DNA of 21,051 nucleotides from Reyranella sp. (GCA_016780605.1 JADHLS010000005.1:1-21051); one strand, 5' to 3'; positions 1 to 8,041 are shown, counted from the first letter of the stretch. Program-made: numbers and translations. Notes: generated from the sequence alone by a model not told the origin.

Positions 1-1
1 C

Positions 2-268
2 AGCCTTCGCTTCGCCCGTGACACCGACCTCGACAAGTTGCGCGAGGCGACGAAGAAGGTCAGCGCCGACATCATGGAGGTGCCCGAGATGAAGGAGATG
101 CTGCTCGAGCCGCTCAAGATGCAGGGCATCGCCGAGGTCGCCGACAACGCCCTGGTCGTGCGTTTCAAGTTCGTCGCCCAACCCGGCAGTCCCGGCAAGG
201 TGCAGAACGAGGCCGTGGCGCGCATGCTGCGGGCGTTCCCCGCACTCGGCATCGAGTTCGCCAAATAA
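2..268 (+). CDS. MscS-family mechanosensitive channel, C-terminal end (5' truncated by window)
   Basis: This is the open C-terminal end of a gene that begins before the window; the frame starts at base 2 and runs 88 codons to a TAA. The visible part matches the cytoplasmic C-terminal alpha/beta domain of MscS-family channels as I know them: an opening DTDLDK segment, then an MLLEPLKMQGI stretch, a VVRFKF strand followed by QPGSPGKVQ, and an ending in GIEFAK. The membrane helices and pore that would confirm the family lie outside the window. Such channels sit in the inner membrane and release solutes on hypo-osmotic shock. The next gene starts 15 nt after the stop on the same strand, so the two are probably co-transcribed. 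The family call is by pattern recognition of the tail only. Confidence 0.75.
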   Translation, partial: SLRFARDTDLDKLREATKKVSADIMEVPEMKEMLLEPLKMQGIAEVADNALVVRFKFVAQPGSPGKVQNEAVARMLRAFPALGIEFAK

Positions 269-283
269 CGACGAGGTGACATC

Positions 284-832
284 ATGGACCCTGCCGCCGC
301 TCACCGTCGGGCGAACAAGGCGAAGGAGGTCATCGTCCACGAGGCGACGCGTTTCCTCTGGATGTTCCTCTATCTCTGGGCGCTGCTGGGACTGTTCGTG
401 CTGAACGAGAAGGTGACCCTTCGGCAGCACGGAATCGATTTCGCCCCGCATGGCTTCGCCCTGATCAATGCCCTGATCCTCGCCAAGGTCATGCTGGTCG
501 CCGAGGACCTGAACCTTGGCGCAAGGCTGCAGCCTCGACCGCTGATCTACCCGATCCTCACCGAGGCCTTCATCCTGGCGGTCCTGTTCATTGTCTTCCA
601 CGTGCTCGAGGAAATCGCGGTCGGGCTGATCGCCGGGAAGGCGATTGCGGCCAGCGTGCCCATGATCGGCGGCGGAGGCTTCGTTGGCCTCGCCTGCGTG
701 GCCCTGATCCTCTTTATCTCGCTCATCCCCTACTTCGGCTTCAGGCGCGTAAGCCGCGAGCTCGGTCCCGGCAAGATGAAGGAACTGCTGTTGGGCTCGC
801 CTAGGCGCAATGCCGCCAGCCCAACCCTCTGA
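284..832 (+). CDS. Four-helix integral membrane protein of unknown function
   Basis: 182 aa. Hydrophobic stretches at about residues 22-40, 56-74, 87-108 and 131-152 suggest four transmembrane helices. The N-terminus is charged with no cleavable signal peptide, and the tail is basic and polar. A GAGGTGA ribosome-binding sequence lies directly upstream of the ATG, which supports this start. The gene begins 15 nt after the MscS-like gene and is likely translated from the same transcript, so a role in membrane or osmotic homeostasis is possible, but this is inference from position. No catalytic motif was recognised. Confidence that it is a real gene is high; its function is unknown. Confidence 0.82.
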   Translation: MDPAAAHRRANKAKEVIVHEATRFLWMFLYLWALLGLFVLNEKVTLRQHGIDFAPHGFALINALILAKVMLVAEDLNLGARLQPRPLIYPILTEAFILAVLFIVFHVLEEIAVGLIAGKAIAASVPMIGGGGFVGLACVALILFISLIPYFGFRRVSRELGPGKMKELLLGSPRRNAASPTL

Positions 833-953
833 ATACGCAACACGGACGACACAATTCAGGTGCGCCGCGATACGGCGAAGATACCGGCGTGCGGTAAAGC
901 AACTTCCAGTCACCTGGAGCGTTTGCTTCTCTCTTGCCTGGCGGGTGCATTCC

Positions 954-1532
954 ATGATTCGGCTGCTGGCGGCTCCTCTCGCACTCCTTCTGTTGACGGA
1001 CCAGGCCTTTGCGGGGACCGGCTGGGAGCTGGAAAAAGACGTCGATGCGCCGAGCTATGCCTTCGCCGAGCCGACCACCACCGACCTCAACATCGACACC
1101 GTCGTGCTGTCCTGCGAGCAGGGTGCGGACCGGCGCGGCCTGCAGCTGCGCCTTTTCCTGACGGATGCCGGCCCTCTCTCGCCGCGAGGCAAGGTCGCCC
1201 TGAGAGACGATCCCATCGTCGAGATCGCCATCGATGGCGTGCGCCATCCGGCCGAGCTCTTCTTCGCCGACAACTCGGTCCTGGTCGCGGACTCCGCCGA
1301 CGGCCCGGTGCCCATGCTCTCCAAGCGGCTGATCGACGCTCTTCAGAGGGGCAAAAAGCTTGAGCTGCGGTTCGGTCTTGCGCAGGAGTCACGCGGCCAG
1401 GCCCCGGTCTTCGACAGCTCGGCCATCGTCGATCTTCAGACGGGACGCGGCGGCGCAGCCGTTGCCACCGTGCGGCGCTGCGCGGACGGAAAGGCACCCG
1501 AGGTGGCGCAATCGCCGCTGCCCACGCACTGA
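954..1532 (+). CDS. Exported protein of unknown function
   Basis: 192 aa from the ATG at 954. The frame stays open back to an alternative start at 810, but 954 is chosen because it gives a clean signal peptide: MIRLL, a hydrophobic core LAAPLALLLL, then an AFA-type cleavage site near residue 20. The mature part is about 170 aa with two cysteines, one in the segment VVLSCEQGAD and one in VRRCADG near the end, which could form a disulfide in the periplasm. It seems beta-rich, and no catalytic motif was recognised. No strong Shine-Dalgarno sequence is visible. The 121 nt before it hold no other gene. The gene is convergent with tRNA-Glu, only 20 nt from its 3' end. Confidence 0.75.
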   Translation: MIRLLAAPLALLLLTDQAFAGTGWELEKDVDAPSYAFAEPTTTDLNIDTVVLSCEQGADRRGLQLRLFLTDAGPLSPRGKVALRDDPIVEIAIDGVRHPAELFFADNSVLVADSADGPVPMLSKRLIDALQRGKKLELRFGLAQESRGQAPVFDSSAIVDLQTGRGGAAVATVRRCADGKAPEVAQSPLPTH

Positions 1533-1552
1533 GGGCTACCCATCGATAGCCA

Positions 1553-1628
1553 TGGCGTCCCCAACGGGATTCGAACCCGTGTTACCAACGTGAAAGGCTG
1601 GTGTCCTAGGCCTCTAGACGATGGGGAC
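1553..1628 (-). tRNA. tRNA-Glu (anticodon TTC)
   Basis: 76 nt read on the minus strand. The acceptor stem pairs GTCCCCA (1622-1628) with TGGGGAC (1557-1563), followed by discriminator G and an encoded CCA (1553-1555). The T-arm contains GGTTCGAATCC. The anticodon stem CCAGC/GTTGG carries the loop CTTTCAC, whose central triplet TTC reads GAA and GAG glutamate codons. All four arms are present with no mismatches that would suggest a pseudogene. The tRNA lies 45 nt downstream of recJ on the same strand. Confidence 0.97.
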
Positions 1629-1673
1629 GAGGCGGCAAAGAGGCGCTGCTAGTAGCGGCTTGGGGCCGTCAAA

Positions 1674-3494
1674 TCAAGTCAGCACCGAGCCCGCTGCCGC
1701 GGCGGCGTCGTCGATCTGCAGGCGCACACTGTCGCGGCCACCATAGCGGTCGATCCGCAGGGCGCCCGCGATATGCAGCACGGGCCGTGCCGGATCGAGC
1801 AGTGCCGCACCCAGAGCCGTCTGGCCGGCGCGGAAGGCGATCGCCTCGACGCGGCCGCGCTCGGCGCCGACCAGCGAGCAGCGGACATGGCCCTCGCCCA
1901 CCGGCTGGGAATGACCGACCCGCACCGAGGTGAGGGCAAAGCGAGGCAGCGCGTTGCCGGCGCCGAACGGTCCTGCCCGTTCGATCATGTCGACCAGCTC
2001 CTGGGTCGCCGCCGCCGGCGCCAGGGCCGCATCGATGCCGAGCTCGCGCAGCGCGGGCGCGGCGCCGAGCTGGGGCGCGATGCGCTGATCGAGAAACGCC
2101 GCACGCTCGGGAACTGCGCCTTTGGACACCGTCAGGCCGGCCGCCATGGCATGGCCGCCGCCATTCACCAGCAAGCCTGCTTGACGGGCGGCGATCACCG
2201 CCGCACCGAGGTCGATGCCCTTCACCGAGCGTCCCGATCCCTTGCCCAGCTCGCCGTCCATGCCGATCACGAAGGCGGGCCGGCCGTAGCGCTCGACGAG
2301 ACGACTGGCGACGATGCCGATCACGCCGATGTGCCAGCCCTCGCTCTCGACCACCAGCGCCGACGGCAATCCCTTGCGGTCGGGACCGTAGAGTCCCTCG
2401 ATGCGGGCGATCGCCTGGTCGAGCACCTCGCGCTCGATGGCGCGGCGCTCGGCGTTGAACTCGTCGAGCCGCAACGCCAGCGCGCCGACCTCTTGCGGAT
2501 CGTCGCTCGACAGCAGACGGGCGCCGAGATCGGCTTGCCCGACGCGGCCGCCGGCGTTGACGCGAGGCCCCAGCATGAAGCCGAGATGGTAGGCGCCCGG
2601 CGGCTCGCGCAGGCGGGCGATGTCGGCCAACGCCGCCAGACCGATGTTGCGTCGCTCGGCGATCACCCGCAGTCCCTGGCGCACCAGCGCGCGATTGACG
2701 CCGGTGAGCGGCACGACATCGCACACCGTCCCCAGCGCCACGAGGTCGAGCCACTGGCGAAGATCGGGCTCGGGCCGCGAATCGTTGTACCAGCCGGCGT
2801 TGCGCAAGGCGCGATTGACGCCGACGGCGAGCAGGAAGGCGACGCCGACGGCCGCCATCTGCTTGTGCGGGCTCTCGTCGTCGATGCGATTGGGATCGAC
2901 GACGGCGACCGCCTCGGGCAGCGCCATCTCCGCGATGTGATGGTCGATCACGATCATGTCGAGACCGACGCGCCGCGCCTCCGCCAGCGGCTCGAAGGCG
3001 GTGACGCCGCAATCGACCGTCACGACAACGGCCGCGCCCTGCTCCTTCAGGCGAAGCAGCGCCGGCGCATTGGGCCCGTAGCCTTCCTTGCGCCGGTCGG
3101 GAATGTAGACGGCGACGTTGCCGCCGACGGCGCGGAAGAAGCGCAGCAGCAAGGCGGCCGAAGTCGCGCCGTCGACGTCGTAGTCGCCGAACACGACGAT
3201 CTTCTCCGCGTTCTGCACCGCATGCACCAGTCGCATCACGGCGGTGTCCATGTCCTTGAGATGCGAAGGATCGGGCAGGAACTTGCGCAGCGTCGGCTCG
3301 AGGAAGTCGGGCACGCCTTCGAGATCCACCTCGCGCGCCGCCAGCAGGCGGCAGATCGCGTCAGGCAGGCCGTGGCGCTGCGCCATGGCCAGCGCCGTGC
3401 GTTCGTCGGCGAGGCGCGCCGCCCAGCGGCGGCCGGTCAGCGACCGCTCGATGCCGAGAAAGGCTGCACGCACCGAGCGTGATTCGGAGGACAT
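1674..3494 (-). CDS. recJ: Single-stranded-DNA-specific exonuclease RecJ
   Basis: 606 aa, close to the usual RecJ size (about 570-600). It is a 5'-to-3' ssDNA exonuclease acting in RecF-pathway recombination, mismatch repair and base-excision repair. DHH-superfamily metal-binding motifs are visible: DYDVDG at about 104-109, a VDCGVT segment near 161-166, and DHH at about 184-186. The DHHA1-type domain carries GGGHAMAAG at about 445-453. The C-terminal OB-like region includes GPFGAGN. I chose the ATG at 3494 because the RecJ-like sequence begins right after it; the frame is also open to an ATG at 3548 (18 extra residues), and neither start has a strong Shine-Dalgarno. In many alphaproteobacteria recJ directly follows glpX. 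Here 1.7 kb of opposite-strand genes lie between them, so it must have its own promoter. Confidence 0.97.
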   Translation of the reverse strand: MSSESRSVRAAFLGIERSLTGRRWAARLADERTALAMAQRHGLPDAICRLLAAREVDLEGVPDFLEPTLRKFLPDPSHLKDMDTAVMRLVHAVQNAEKIVVFGDYDVDGATSAALLLRFFRAVGGNVAVYIPDRRKEGYGPNAPALLRLKEQGAAVVVTVDCGVTAFEPLAEARRVGLDMIVIDHHIAEMALPEAVAVVDPNRIDDESPHKQMAAVGVAFLLAVGVNRALRNAGWYNDSRPEPDLRQWLDLVALGTVCDVVPLTGVNRALVRQGLRVIAERRNIGLAALADIARLREPPGAYHLGFMLGPRVNAGGRVGQADLGARLLSSDDPQEVGALALRLDEFNAERRAIEREVLDQAIARIEGLYGPDRKGLPSALVVESEGWHIGVIGIVASRLVERYGRPAFVIGMDGELGKGSGRSVKGIDLGAAVIAARQAGLLVNGGGHAMAAGLTVSKGAVPERAAFLDQRIAPQLGAAPALRELGIDAALAPAAATQELVDMIERAGPFGAGNALPRFALTSVRVGHSQPVGEGHVRCSLVGAERGRVEAIAFRAGQTALGAALLDPARPVLHIAGALRIDRYGGRDSVRLQIDDAAAAAGSVLT

Positions 3495-3556
3495 GCGATA
3501 GCTTAGCCCAGACCGGCTGTGGACAGCGGCGTCCACGAGATGCTTCAAGAAGCAGA

Positions 3557-3937
3557 ATGCCCCTCTACTGGACCATCGATTCCAAGCAGCGCCTTTTCAC
3601 CGCCATCGGCGAGGGCGAAGTCAATTTCGGTCATGCCGTCGCCCTGCTCGAGGCGCTGGCTGGCTCCGGTGCCCTCACCTACCGCAAACTGTTCGATGGC
3701 CGGGCGGCGACGCCAGTCATGAGCATCGACGAGCTACTGGCGGTCTGCGTCAGGATCCGCTCCTACCATTCGCAGGGCGCCATGGGCGCGCTCGCGCTCG
3801 TGGCCACCGACGCCCAGACCGTGGTGTTCGCCCGGCTGCTGGGAGCGCTCGCGTCGGCCAAGCGGCCGATCAAGGTATTCGCCAGCCCCCGCCAGGCGCG
3901 CAATTGGCTGGAGAGCCAGGAGCGCCTGCCGGCGTGA
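3557..3937 (+). CDS. Small STAS/SpoIIAA-like cytosolic protein
   Basis: 126 aa from the ATG at 3557. The frame extends upstream to 3479, but those codons overlap the recJ start region and look non-coding, so the later ATG beginning MPLYWTID is preferred. The pattern of an N-terminal beta hairpin (YWTIDSKQRLFTAIGEGEV), a helix, a YRKLFDG strand and alternating helices with a final RQARNWL helix resembles the small alphaproteobacterial proteins with a STAS/SpoIIAA-like fold. There is no signal peptide and no membrane segment. The role is unknown; STAS-like domains often act in regulation by protein-protein contact. It is divergent from recJ, with only 62 nt between the two starts. The fold assignment is moderate to low in confidence; the gene itself is likely real. 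Confidence 0.72.
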   Translation: MPLYWTIDSKQRLFTAIGEGEVNFGHAVALLEALAGSGALTYRKLFDGRAATPVMSIDELLAVCVRIRSYHSQGAMGALALVATDAQTVVFARLLGALASAKRPIKVFASPRQARNWLESQERLPA

Positions 3938-3941
3938 AACC

Positions 3942-3958
3942 GGCGGCGGAACGCCGCC
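3942..3958 (+). terminator. GC-rich hairpin just after the STAS-like gene
   Basis: A perfect 7-bp inverted repeat GGCGGCG / CGCCGCC with a GAA loop starts 5 nt after the TGA of the STAS-like gene. No T-tract follows, so it is at best a weak intrinsic terminator or a 3'-end stabilising structure. Confidence 0.35.
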
Positions 3959-4034
3959 AGCCCCGGCGCGTTGCCTGCCTGTCGGCCGGTCGGGGGCCGT
4001 CCCGGGCCGGACGTTTCTTGCGGCAGGTCCAACC

Positions 4035-4310
4035 ATGCGTGGCATTCTCGCTCCCCTCAGCCCGAACGAAGAGATCACGCTGCGACGCGTGGCGCTAGGG
4101 TTCGGGGCGCGCGATCGCCTGCCATTGCAGCACGTGCAGCGGCTGGAGAGCCTGGCGCTGATCGAGGAAGCCGACGGTGTCCTGCGGCTGACGGAGCTCG
4201 GGCTGCAGCGCTACGCCGGCCTGTCGCGGCCCGTGAAGTGGCAAACCGACACCGCCGCCGAGGACCTCAGCCGCCTGTTCAGCAAGCGCGAAAAGCCTAA
4301 CGGCTCTTAG
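4035..4310 (+). CDS. Small winged-helix-like hypothetical protein
   Basis: 91 aa. The composition (ITLRRVALG, then LPLQHVQRLESLALIEEADG, then VLRLTELGLQRYAGL) has the rhythm of a winged-helix fold: a helix pair ending in a short beta wing with T-x-x-G. This resembles the small wHTH-like proteins seen in alphaproteobacteria, but without a search that is only a suggestion. There is no signal peptide or membrane segment. The upstream sequence has only a weak ribosome-binding match (GGCAGG). The gene is 97 nt after the STAS-like gene and 70 nt before the zinc-ribbon gene, all on the plus strand, so a loose operon is possible. Confidence 0.62.
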   Translation: MRGILAPLSPNEEITLRRVALGFGARDRLPLQHVQRLESLALIEEADGVLRLTELGLQRYAGLSRPVKWQTDTAAEDLSRLFSKREKPNGS

Positions 4311-4380
4311 TTCGGCCACCGCCTTCTCACGACTGATCACACGAGTTGCAGGAGGCGACGGCCCTACCCATTTGTGGTGC

Positions 4381-4632
4381 ATGGCCCTAGCCACTTCCCG
4401 CACGACCTTCGGCGACCTCGCCCGGGACGAGCTTGCCATCGAGGTCAGCTGCCCCAATTGCGGGCACAGCAGGACCATCGACGGCAGCGCGCCGCGCCTG
4501 CGCAACCGCCGCATCGCCGGGGCCCGTTTCCGCTGCGAGCAGTGCGGCTCAGTGGGGCTGCCCGCGATCGGCAAGCAGCGGCGGTGGACCAGCCGGTTGG
4601 CCGAGCATGCCCGCAAGCTCCGCCAGGGCTGA
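4381..4632 (+). CDS. Small zinc-ribbon protein
   Basis: 83 aa from the ATG at 4381. A TTG nine bases earlier (4372) is in frame but has no better signal. Two CxxC knuckles, CPNC (Cys24/Cys27) and CEQC (Cys52/Cys55), are separated by 24 residues in a basic segment (RLRNRR, ARFRC), the classic layout of a zinc ribbon. The C-terminus is very basic (QRRWTSRLAEHARKLRQG), suggesting nucleic-acid contact. A GGAGG sequence lies at 4351-4355, too far upstream to serve this ATG in the usual way. Its last 26 nt overlap the start of the AlkB-family gene in another frame, implying translational coupling. The function is unknown. Confidence 0.72.
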   Translation: MALATSRTTFGDLARDELAIEVSCPNCGHSRTIDGSAPRLRNRRIAGARFRCEQCGSVGLPAIGKQRRWTSRLAEHARKLRQG

Positions 4633-5197
4633 CCGCTCGCAGCGGCAGCCCGACCTGTTCGGCGACCAGCCGCAGGGCTTCCGCTATCGCGAAGATGCCA
4701 TCAGCGTCGAAGAGGAACGACACTACGCCCGGCAGTTCAAGCTGTTGCCGTTCGCGCCCTTCGAGTTCCATGGCTTCCTGGGCCGGCGTCGCGTCGCGTC
4801 GTTCGGCTGGCGCTACGACTACGGCAAGCAGCGCCTGCGGGAGGCCAACCCCTTGCCCGACCTGTTGCTGCCGCTGCGAGAGCGCGCCGCCGACATCGCC
4901 GGACTGCCGGTCGAGAGCCTGAAGCAGGCCCTGGTCACGGAATACGACGCGGGTGCCGCGATCGGCTGGCATCGCGACAAGCCGATGTTCGGCGAGGTCG
5001 TCGCCCTCTCCTTCCTGTCGTCCTGCCGCCTGCGCTTCCGGCGGCGGCAGGCAGATGGCTGGGAGCGTCGCGCCCTCGACGTGCAGCCGCGCTCGGCTTA
5101 CGTGCTGCGCGGAGCAGTGCGCCAGGACTGGGAACACAGCATCCCGCCCGTCGACAGCCTGCGTTACTCGGTGACGTTCCGGACGCTACGCTCATAG
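4607..5197 (+). CDS. AlkB-family 2-oxoglutarate/Fe(II)-dependent dioxygenase
   Basis: 196 aa from the ATG at 4607; the upstream open frame to 4433 is the shadow of the zinc-ribbon gene. Residues diagnostic of AlkB enzymes are present: iron ligands His122 and Asp124 in WHRDKP, His177 in WEHSIPP, and the 2-oxoglutarate-binding arginines in SLRYSVTFR (Arg186 and Arg192). The substrate-lid region contains RRRVASFGWRYDY. Such enzymes oxidatively remove alkyl groups from N1-methyladenine or N3-methylcytosine in DNA or RNA; some act on other substrates, and the sequence alone does not fix which. The sub-family looks closer to the short AlkB-like proteins than to E. coli AlkB itself, so no symbol is given. 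Start overlaps the zinc-ribbon gene by 26 nt. It converges on the minus-strand operon with only 4 nt between stop codons. Confidence 0.92.
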   Translation: MPASSARADRSQRQPDLFGDQPQGFRYREDAISVEEERHYARQFKLLPFAPFEFHGFLGRRRVASFGWRYDYGKQRLREANPLPDLLLPLRERAADIAGLPVESLKQALVTEYDAGAAIGWHRDKPMFGEVVALSFLSSCRLRFRRRQADGWERRALDVQPRSAYVLRGAVRQDWEHSIPPVDSLRYSVTFRTLRS

Positions 5198-5201
5198 CGA
5201 G

Positions 5202-5708
5202 CTAAGGATAGCCACCCCGCGCCCGCAGCACCGAGACGTTCAGCCGGCGCACCAGGGCGCCGCCGAACTGCAGGGTGAGCGGCACGCTCTGTATCTCGAA
5301 CTGGAGGCTCTGCCGGATGCCGGGGCAGTCCTGGCGGCTGGTCGCGGCGAGGACGGGCAGCCGCTTGTCGTTCTGCGCGGCGTCGACCCAGGCATCGCCC
5401 GACAGAGTGATCTGGTAGCGGCCGGCGGCAATCCATTCCAGAGTGACGACGCCGCCATAGCCATCGTCGCGCCCGCGGGCCGGCGGCACGGTGTAGATCA
5501 CTGCGGCGATGGGCTGCAGCAGCATCGAGAAGGCGCCGTCCTTGGGCAGCGCCGTCTCGCTTTCAACGTCGGCGAAGAAGCCTTCGCCGAAGAGCTCCAG
5601 CTCGCGGTCGACCTGCCAGGCGAAGCGATCGCAACCATCCTCGGCCGCCGCGGCGGACGCCGCAGCGCCAAGGAGGATCAGGACACAGGCGGTGAACCGG
5701 GCCCGCAT
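5202..5708 (-). CDS. Exported protein of unknown function, last gene of the glpX operon
   Basis: 168 aa. It starts with a clear signal peptide: MRARF, a hydrophobic core ACVLILLGAAASA, and cleavage after AAA near residue 21. The mature protein is about 145 aa with two cysteines (EDGC, RQDC) that could pair in the periplasm. Segments such as YGGVVTLEWIAAGRYQITLSG suggest a small beta-barrel or beta-sandwich. No enzymatic motif is recognised. The gene begins 13 nt after the glpX stop and is most likely co-transcribed with it, although nothing in its sequence links it to sugar phosphate metabolism. Confidence 0.78.
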   Translation of the reverse strand: MRARFTACVLILLGAAASAAAAEDGCDRFAWQVDRELELFGEGFFADVESETALPKDGAFSMLLQPIAAVIYTVPPARGRDDGYGGVVTLEWIAAGRYQITLSGDAWVDAAQNDKRLPVLAATSRQDCPGIRQSLQFEIQSVPLTLQFGGALVRRLNVSVLRARGGYP

Positions 5709-5721
5709 CCCGTCATGATGA

Positions 5722-6714
5722 TCAAGCCCAGCTCGGCAGGCCAGTCTTGATCGTGAAATTGTGATGCGCCGACACCCAGCGTACCGTGCCGGTCTTGGAG
5801 CGCATGACGATGGAATGCGTCTCCGCCCCGTTGCCGAAGCGCCGCACGCCCTTCAGCATCGAGCCCGAGGTGACGCCGGTGGCGGCGAACATCACGTCGC
5901 CCTTGGCCATGTCCAGCATCGAGTACTTGCGATTGAGATCGGTGATGCCCCACTTGCGGGCCCGCGCCTTCTCGTCGTCGTTGCGGAACAGGAGCCGGCC
6001 CTGGATCTGGCCGCCGATGGCGCGCAGCGCCGCCGCCGCCAGCACGCCTTCCGGCGCACCGCCCGAGCCCATGTAGATGTCGATGCCGGAATCGCCGGTC
6101 GAGGTCGCGATCACGCCCGACACGTCGCCATCGCCGATCAGCATGATGCGGGCGCCGGCCTCGCGCACCTTGGCGATCAGCTCGGCGTGGCGCGGCCGGT
6201 CGAGGATGCAGACGACGAGATCGTCGACCGTGACTTTCTTCGCCTTGGCGAGGTCCTTCAGGTTCTGCGCCGGCGTCTTGTCGAGATCGACGACGCCCTC
6301 GGGCAGGCCGCCGCCGACGGCGATCTTGTCCATGTAGACGTCGGGCGCATTGAGGAAGCCGCCGTGCTCGGCCATGGCGATGACGGCGAGCGCATTGGGC
6401 AGGCCCTTGGCGGTGATGGTCGTGCCTTCGAGCGGATCGAGCGCGATGTCGATCTTGGGCGCGCCGGGCTGGCTCAGGCCCACCTTCTCGCCGATATAGA
6501 GCATCGGCGCCTCGTCGCGCTCGCCCTCGCCGATCACGACGGTGCCGTCGATGGCGAGCGAGTTCAGCGTCGTGCGCATGGCGTCGACGGCGGCCTGGTC
6601 GGCCTTCTTCTCGTCGCCGCGGCCCATCAGCTTGGAGGCGGCGAGCGCGGCCGCCTCGGTCACCCGCACCACCTCCAGCGCCAGATTGCGGTCCAGTTTC
6701 GCGTCGTTGGCCAT
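5722..6714 (-). CDS. glpX: Class II fructose-1,6-bisphosphatase (GlpX)
   Basis: 330 aa, the normal GlpX length. It hydrolyses fructose-1,6-bisphosphate to fructose-6-phosphate in gluconeogenesis and the pentose phosphate/Calvin routes, in the cytosol, using divalent metal. Family motifs are intact: VIGEGERDEAP (60-70), DPLEGTT (93-99), GDGDVSG (194-200) and GSGGAPEGV (216-224), which carry the metal- and phosphate-binding residues. The start is supported by GGAGGAG a few bases upstream. It follows hom by 37 nt. Coupling glpX to hom and the aminotransferase is a common alphaproteobacterial arrangement. Some class II enzymes also accept sedoheptulose-1,7-bisphosphate, which cannot be judged here. 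Confidence 0.97.
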   Translation of the reverse strand: MANDAKLDRNLALEVVRVTEAAALAASKLMGRGDEKKADQAAVDAMRTTLNSLAIDGTVVIGEGERDEAPMLYIGEKVGLSQPGAPKIDIALDPLEGTTITAKGLPNALAVIAMAEHGGFLNAPDVYMDKIAVGGGLPEGVVDLDKTPAQNLKDLAKAKKVTVDDLVVCILDRPRHAELIAKVREAGARIMLIGDGDVSGVIATSTGDSGIDIYMGSGGAPEGVLAAAALRAIGGQIQGRLLFRNDDEKARARKWGITDLNRKYSMLDMAKGDVMFAATGVTSGSMLKGVRRFGNGAETHSIVMRSKTGTVRWVSAHHNFTIKTGLPSWA

Positions 6715-6751
6715 CGTCTCCTCCGTCGGCGTCTCAGTCAGCGCCGTCTTG

Positions 6752-8041
6752 CTAGAACTGCTCGATCCTGATCAGGCAGGGCTCCTCGGCCACCGCCCCC
6801 AGCTTGGCAATGCGCGCGAGCGCACGCCGCATCGCCGCCTCTTCCGTCACATGGGTGGTCAGCACGACCGGCACCACGCCATCCGAGCGGCCGCGCTGCA
6901 GCATGGCTTCGAGCGAGATGCGCTCCTTGGCCAGCGCGCCCGATACGGCGGCGATCACGCCCGGCCGGTCCTGCACCATCAGGCGCATGTAGTAGGCGCC
7001 CTGGTGGCGGTCCATCGGCGAGGCCTTCTTGGCCGACAGCCGATCGGCCGGCACCACGAAGGCCGGCATCTCGCGCCCGCGCGCCACGTCGACAAGGTCA
7101 GCGACCACGGCCGACGCCGTCGGTCCCTGCCCCGCGCCACGGCCCTGGAACATGGTCGTGCCGACGAAGTCGCCCTCGACGACGACGGCATTGAACACGC
7201 CCTCGATGTGGGCGATCGGCGCCTCCAGCGAGACCATGCAGGGATGCACGCGCTGCTCGATGCCGTAGCGTGTCTCGCGCGCCAGGCCCAGGAGCTTGAT
7301 GCGGAAGCCCAGCTCCTCGGCGAATTTGATGTCCATCGAGGTCACGTGGCGGATGCCCTCGACATGCACGCCCTCGAAATTGACCCTGGCGCCGAACGCC
7401 GCCCCGGTCAGCACAGCGAGCTTGTGCGCCGCGTCTATGCCATCGACGTCGAAGCTGGGATCGGCCTCGGCATAGCCCGCCGCCTGCGCCTCGGCCAGCA
7501 CGACGTCGAAGTCGCGGCCGGTCTCGCGCATGGTGGTCAGGATGTAGTTGCAGGTGCCGTTGAGGATGCCGTAGAGGCGGCGCACGCGATTGCCGACCAG
7601 CCCCTCGCGCAGCGCCTTGATGATCGGGATGCCGCCCGCGACGGCCGCCTCGAACGACAGGATGCGGCCCTTCTTCTCGGCGAGGGCTGCGATCTCGGTG
7701 CCGTGCATGGCGAGCAGCGCCTTGTTGGCGGTGACGACGTGCTTGCCCGAGCGCAGCGCCGCCTGCACCAGCCGGCGCGCCACGCCACTCGAGCCGCCGA
7801 TCAGCTCGACGACGACGTCGATATCCGGCGCGGCCGCCAGCGCCATCGGATCGCGTTCCCAGCGGACGCCAGAGACGTCGATGTCGCGCTTCTTGGCCTT
7901 GCTGCGGGCGCTGACCGCCACGAGCCTGAGCGGGCGGCCGCCGCGCAGCGACAGCAGCCGGCCATGTTCGGCGAGAAGCTTGACGACGCCCGCCCCGACC
8001 GTGCCGAGGCCGGCGATGCCTATTCTGAGAGGAGATTTCAT
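6752..8041 (-). CDS. hom: Homoserine dehydrogenase
   Basis: 429 aa, typical of the monofunctional enzyme with a regulatory tail. It reduces aspartate-4-semialdehyde to homoserine with NAD(P)H, feeding threonine and methionine synthesis. The Rossmann motif GIAGLGTVGAG lies at 8-18. The catalytic domain has GILNGTCNYI and the signature EADPSFDVDGIDAAHK, with the acid and lysine residues of the active site. From about residue 350 an ACT domain follows (YYMRLMVQDRPGVIAAVSG onward), which in this family mediates feedback by threonine. The gene lies 26 nt after the aminotransferase and before glpX in the same direction. Confidence 0.97.
   Translation of the reverse strand: MKSPLRIGIAGLGTVGAGVVKLLAEHGRLLSLRGGRPLRLVAVSARSKAKKRDIDVSGVRWERDPMALAAAPDIDVVVELIGGSSGVARRLVQAALRSGKHVVTANKALLAMHGTEIAALAEKKGRILSFEAAVAGGIPIIKALREGLVGNRVRRLYGILNGTCNYILTTMRETGRDFDVVLAEAQAAGYAEADPSFDVDGIDAAHKLAVLTGAAFGARVNFEGVHVEGIRHVTSMDIKFAEELGFRIKLLGLARETRYGIEQRVHPCMVSLEAPIAHIEGVFNAVVVEGDFVGTTMFQGRGAGQGPTASAVVADLVDVARGREMPAFVVPADRLSAKKASPMDRHQGAYYMRLMVQDRPGVIAAVSGALAKERISLEAMLQRGRSDGVVPVVLTTHVTEEAAMRRALARIAKLGAVAEEPCLIRIEQF

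Noticed and set aside
1553..1628. tRNA-Glu as an attachment site for an integrated element.
   Set aside because: No integrase and no repeat of the tRNA 3' end was seen on either side; the flanking genes look like ordinary chromosome.
1773..3482. A 569-codon plus-strand open frame opposite recJ.
   Set aside because: Arg/His/Asp/Gln-rich antisense shadow; recJ on the other strand carries all family motifs.
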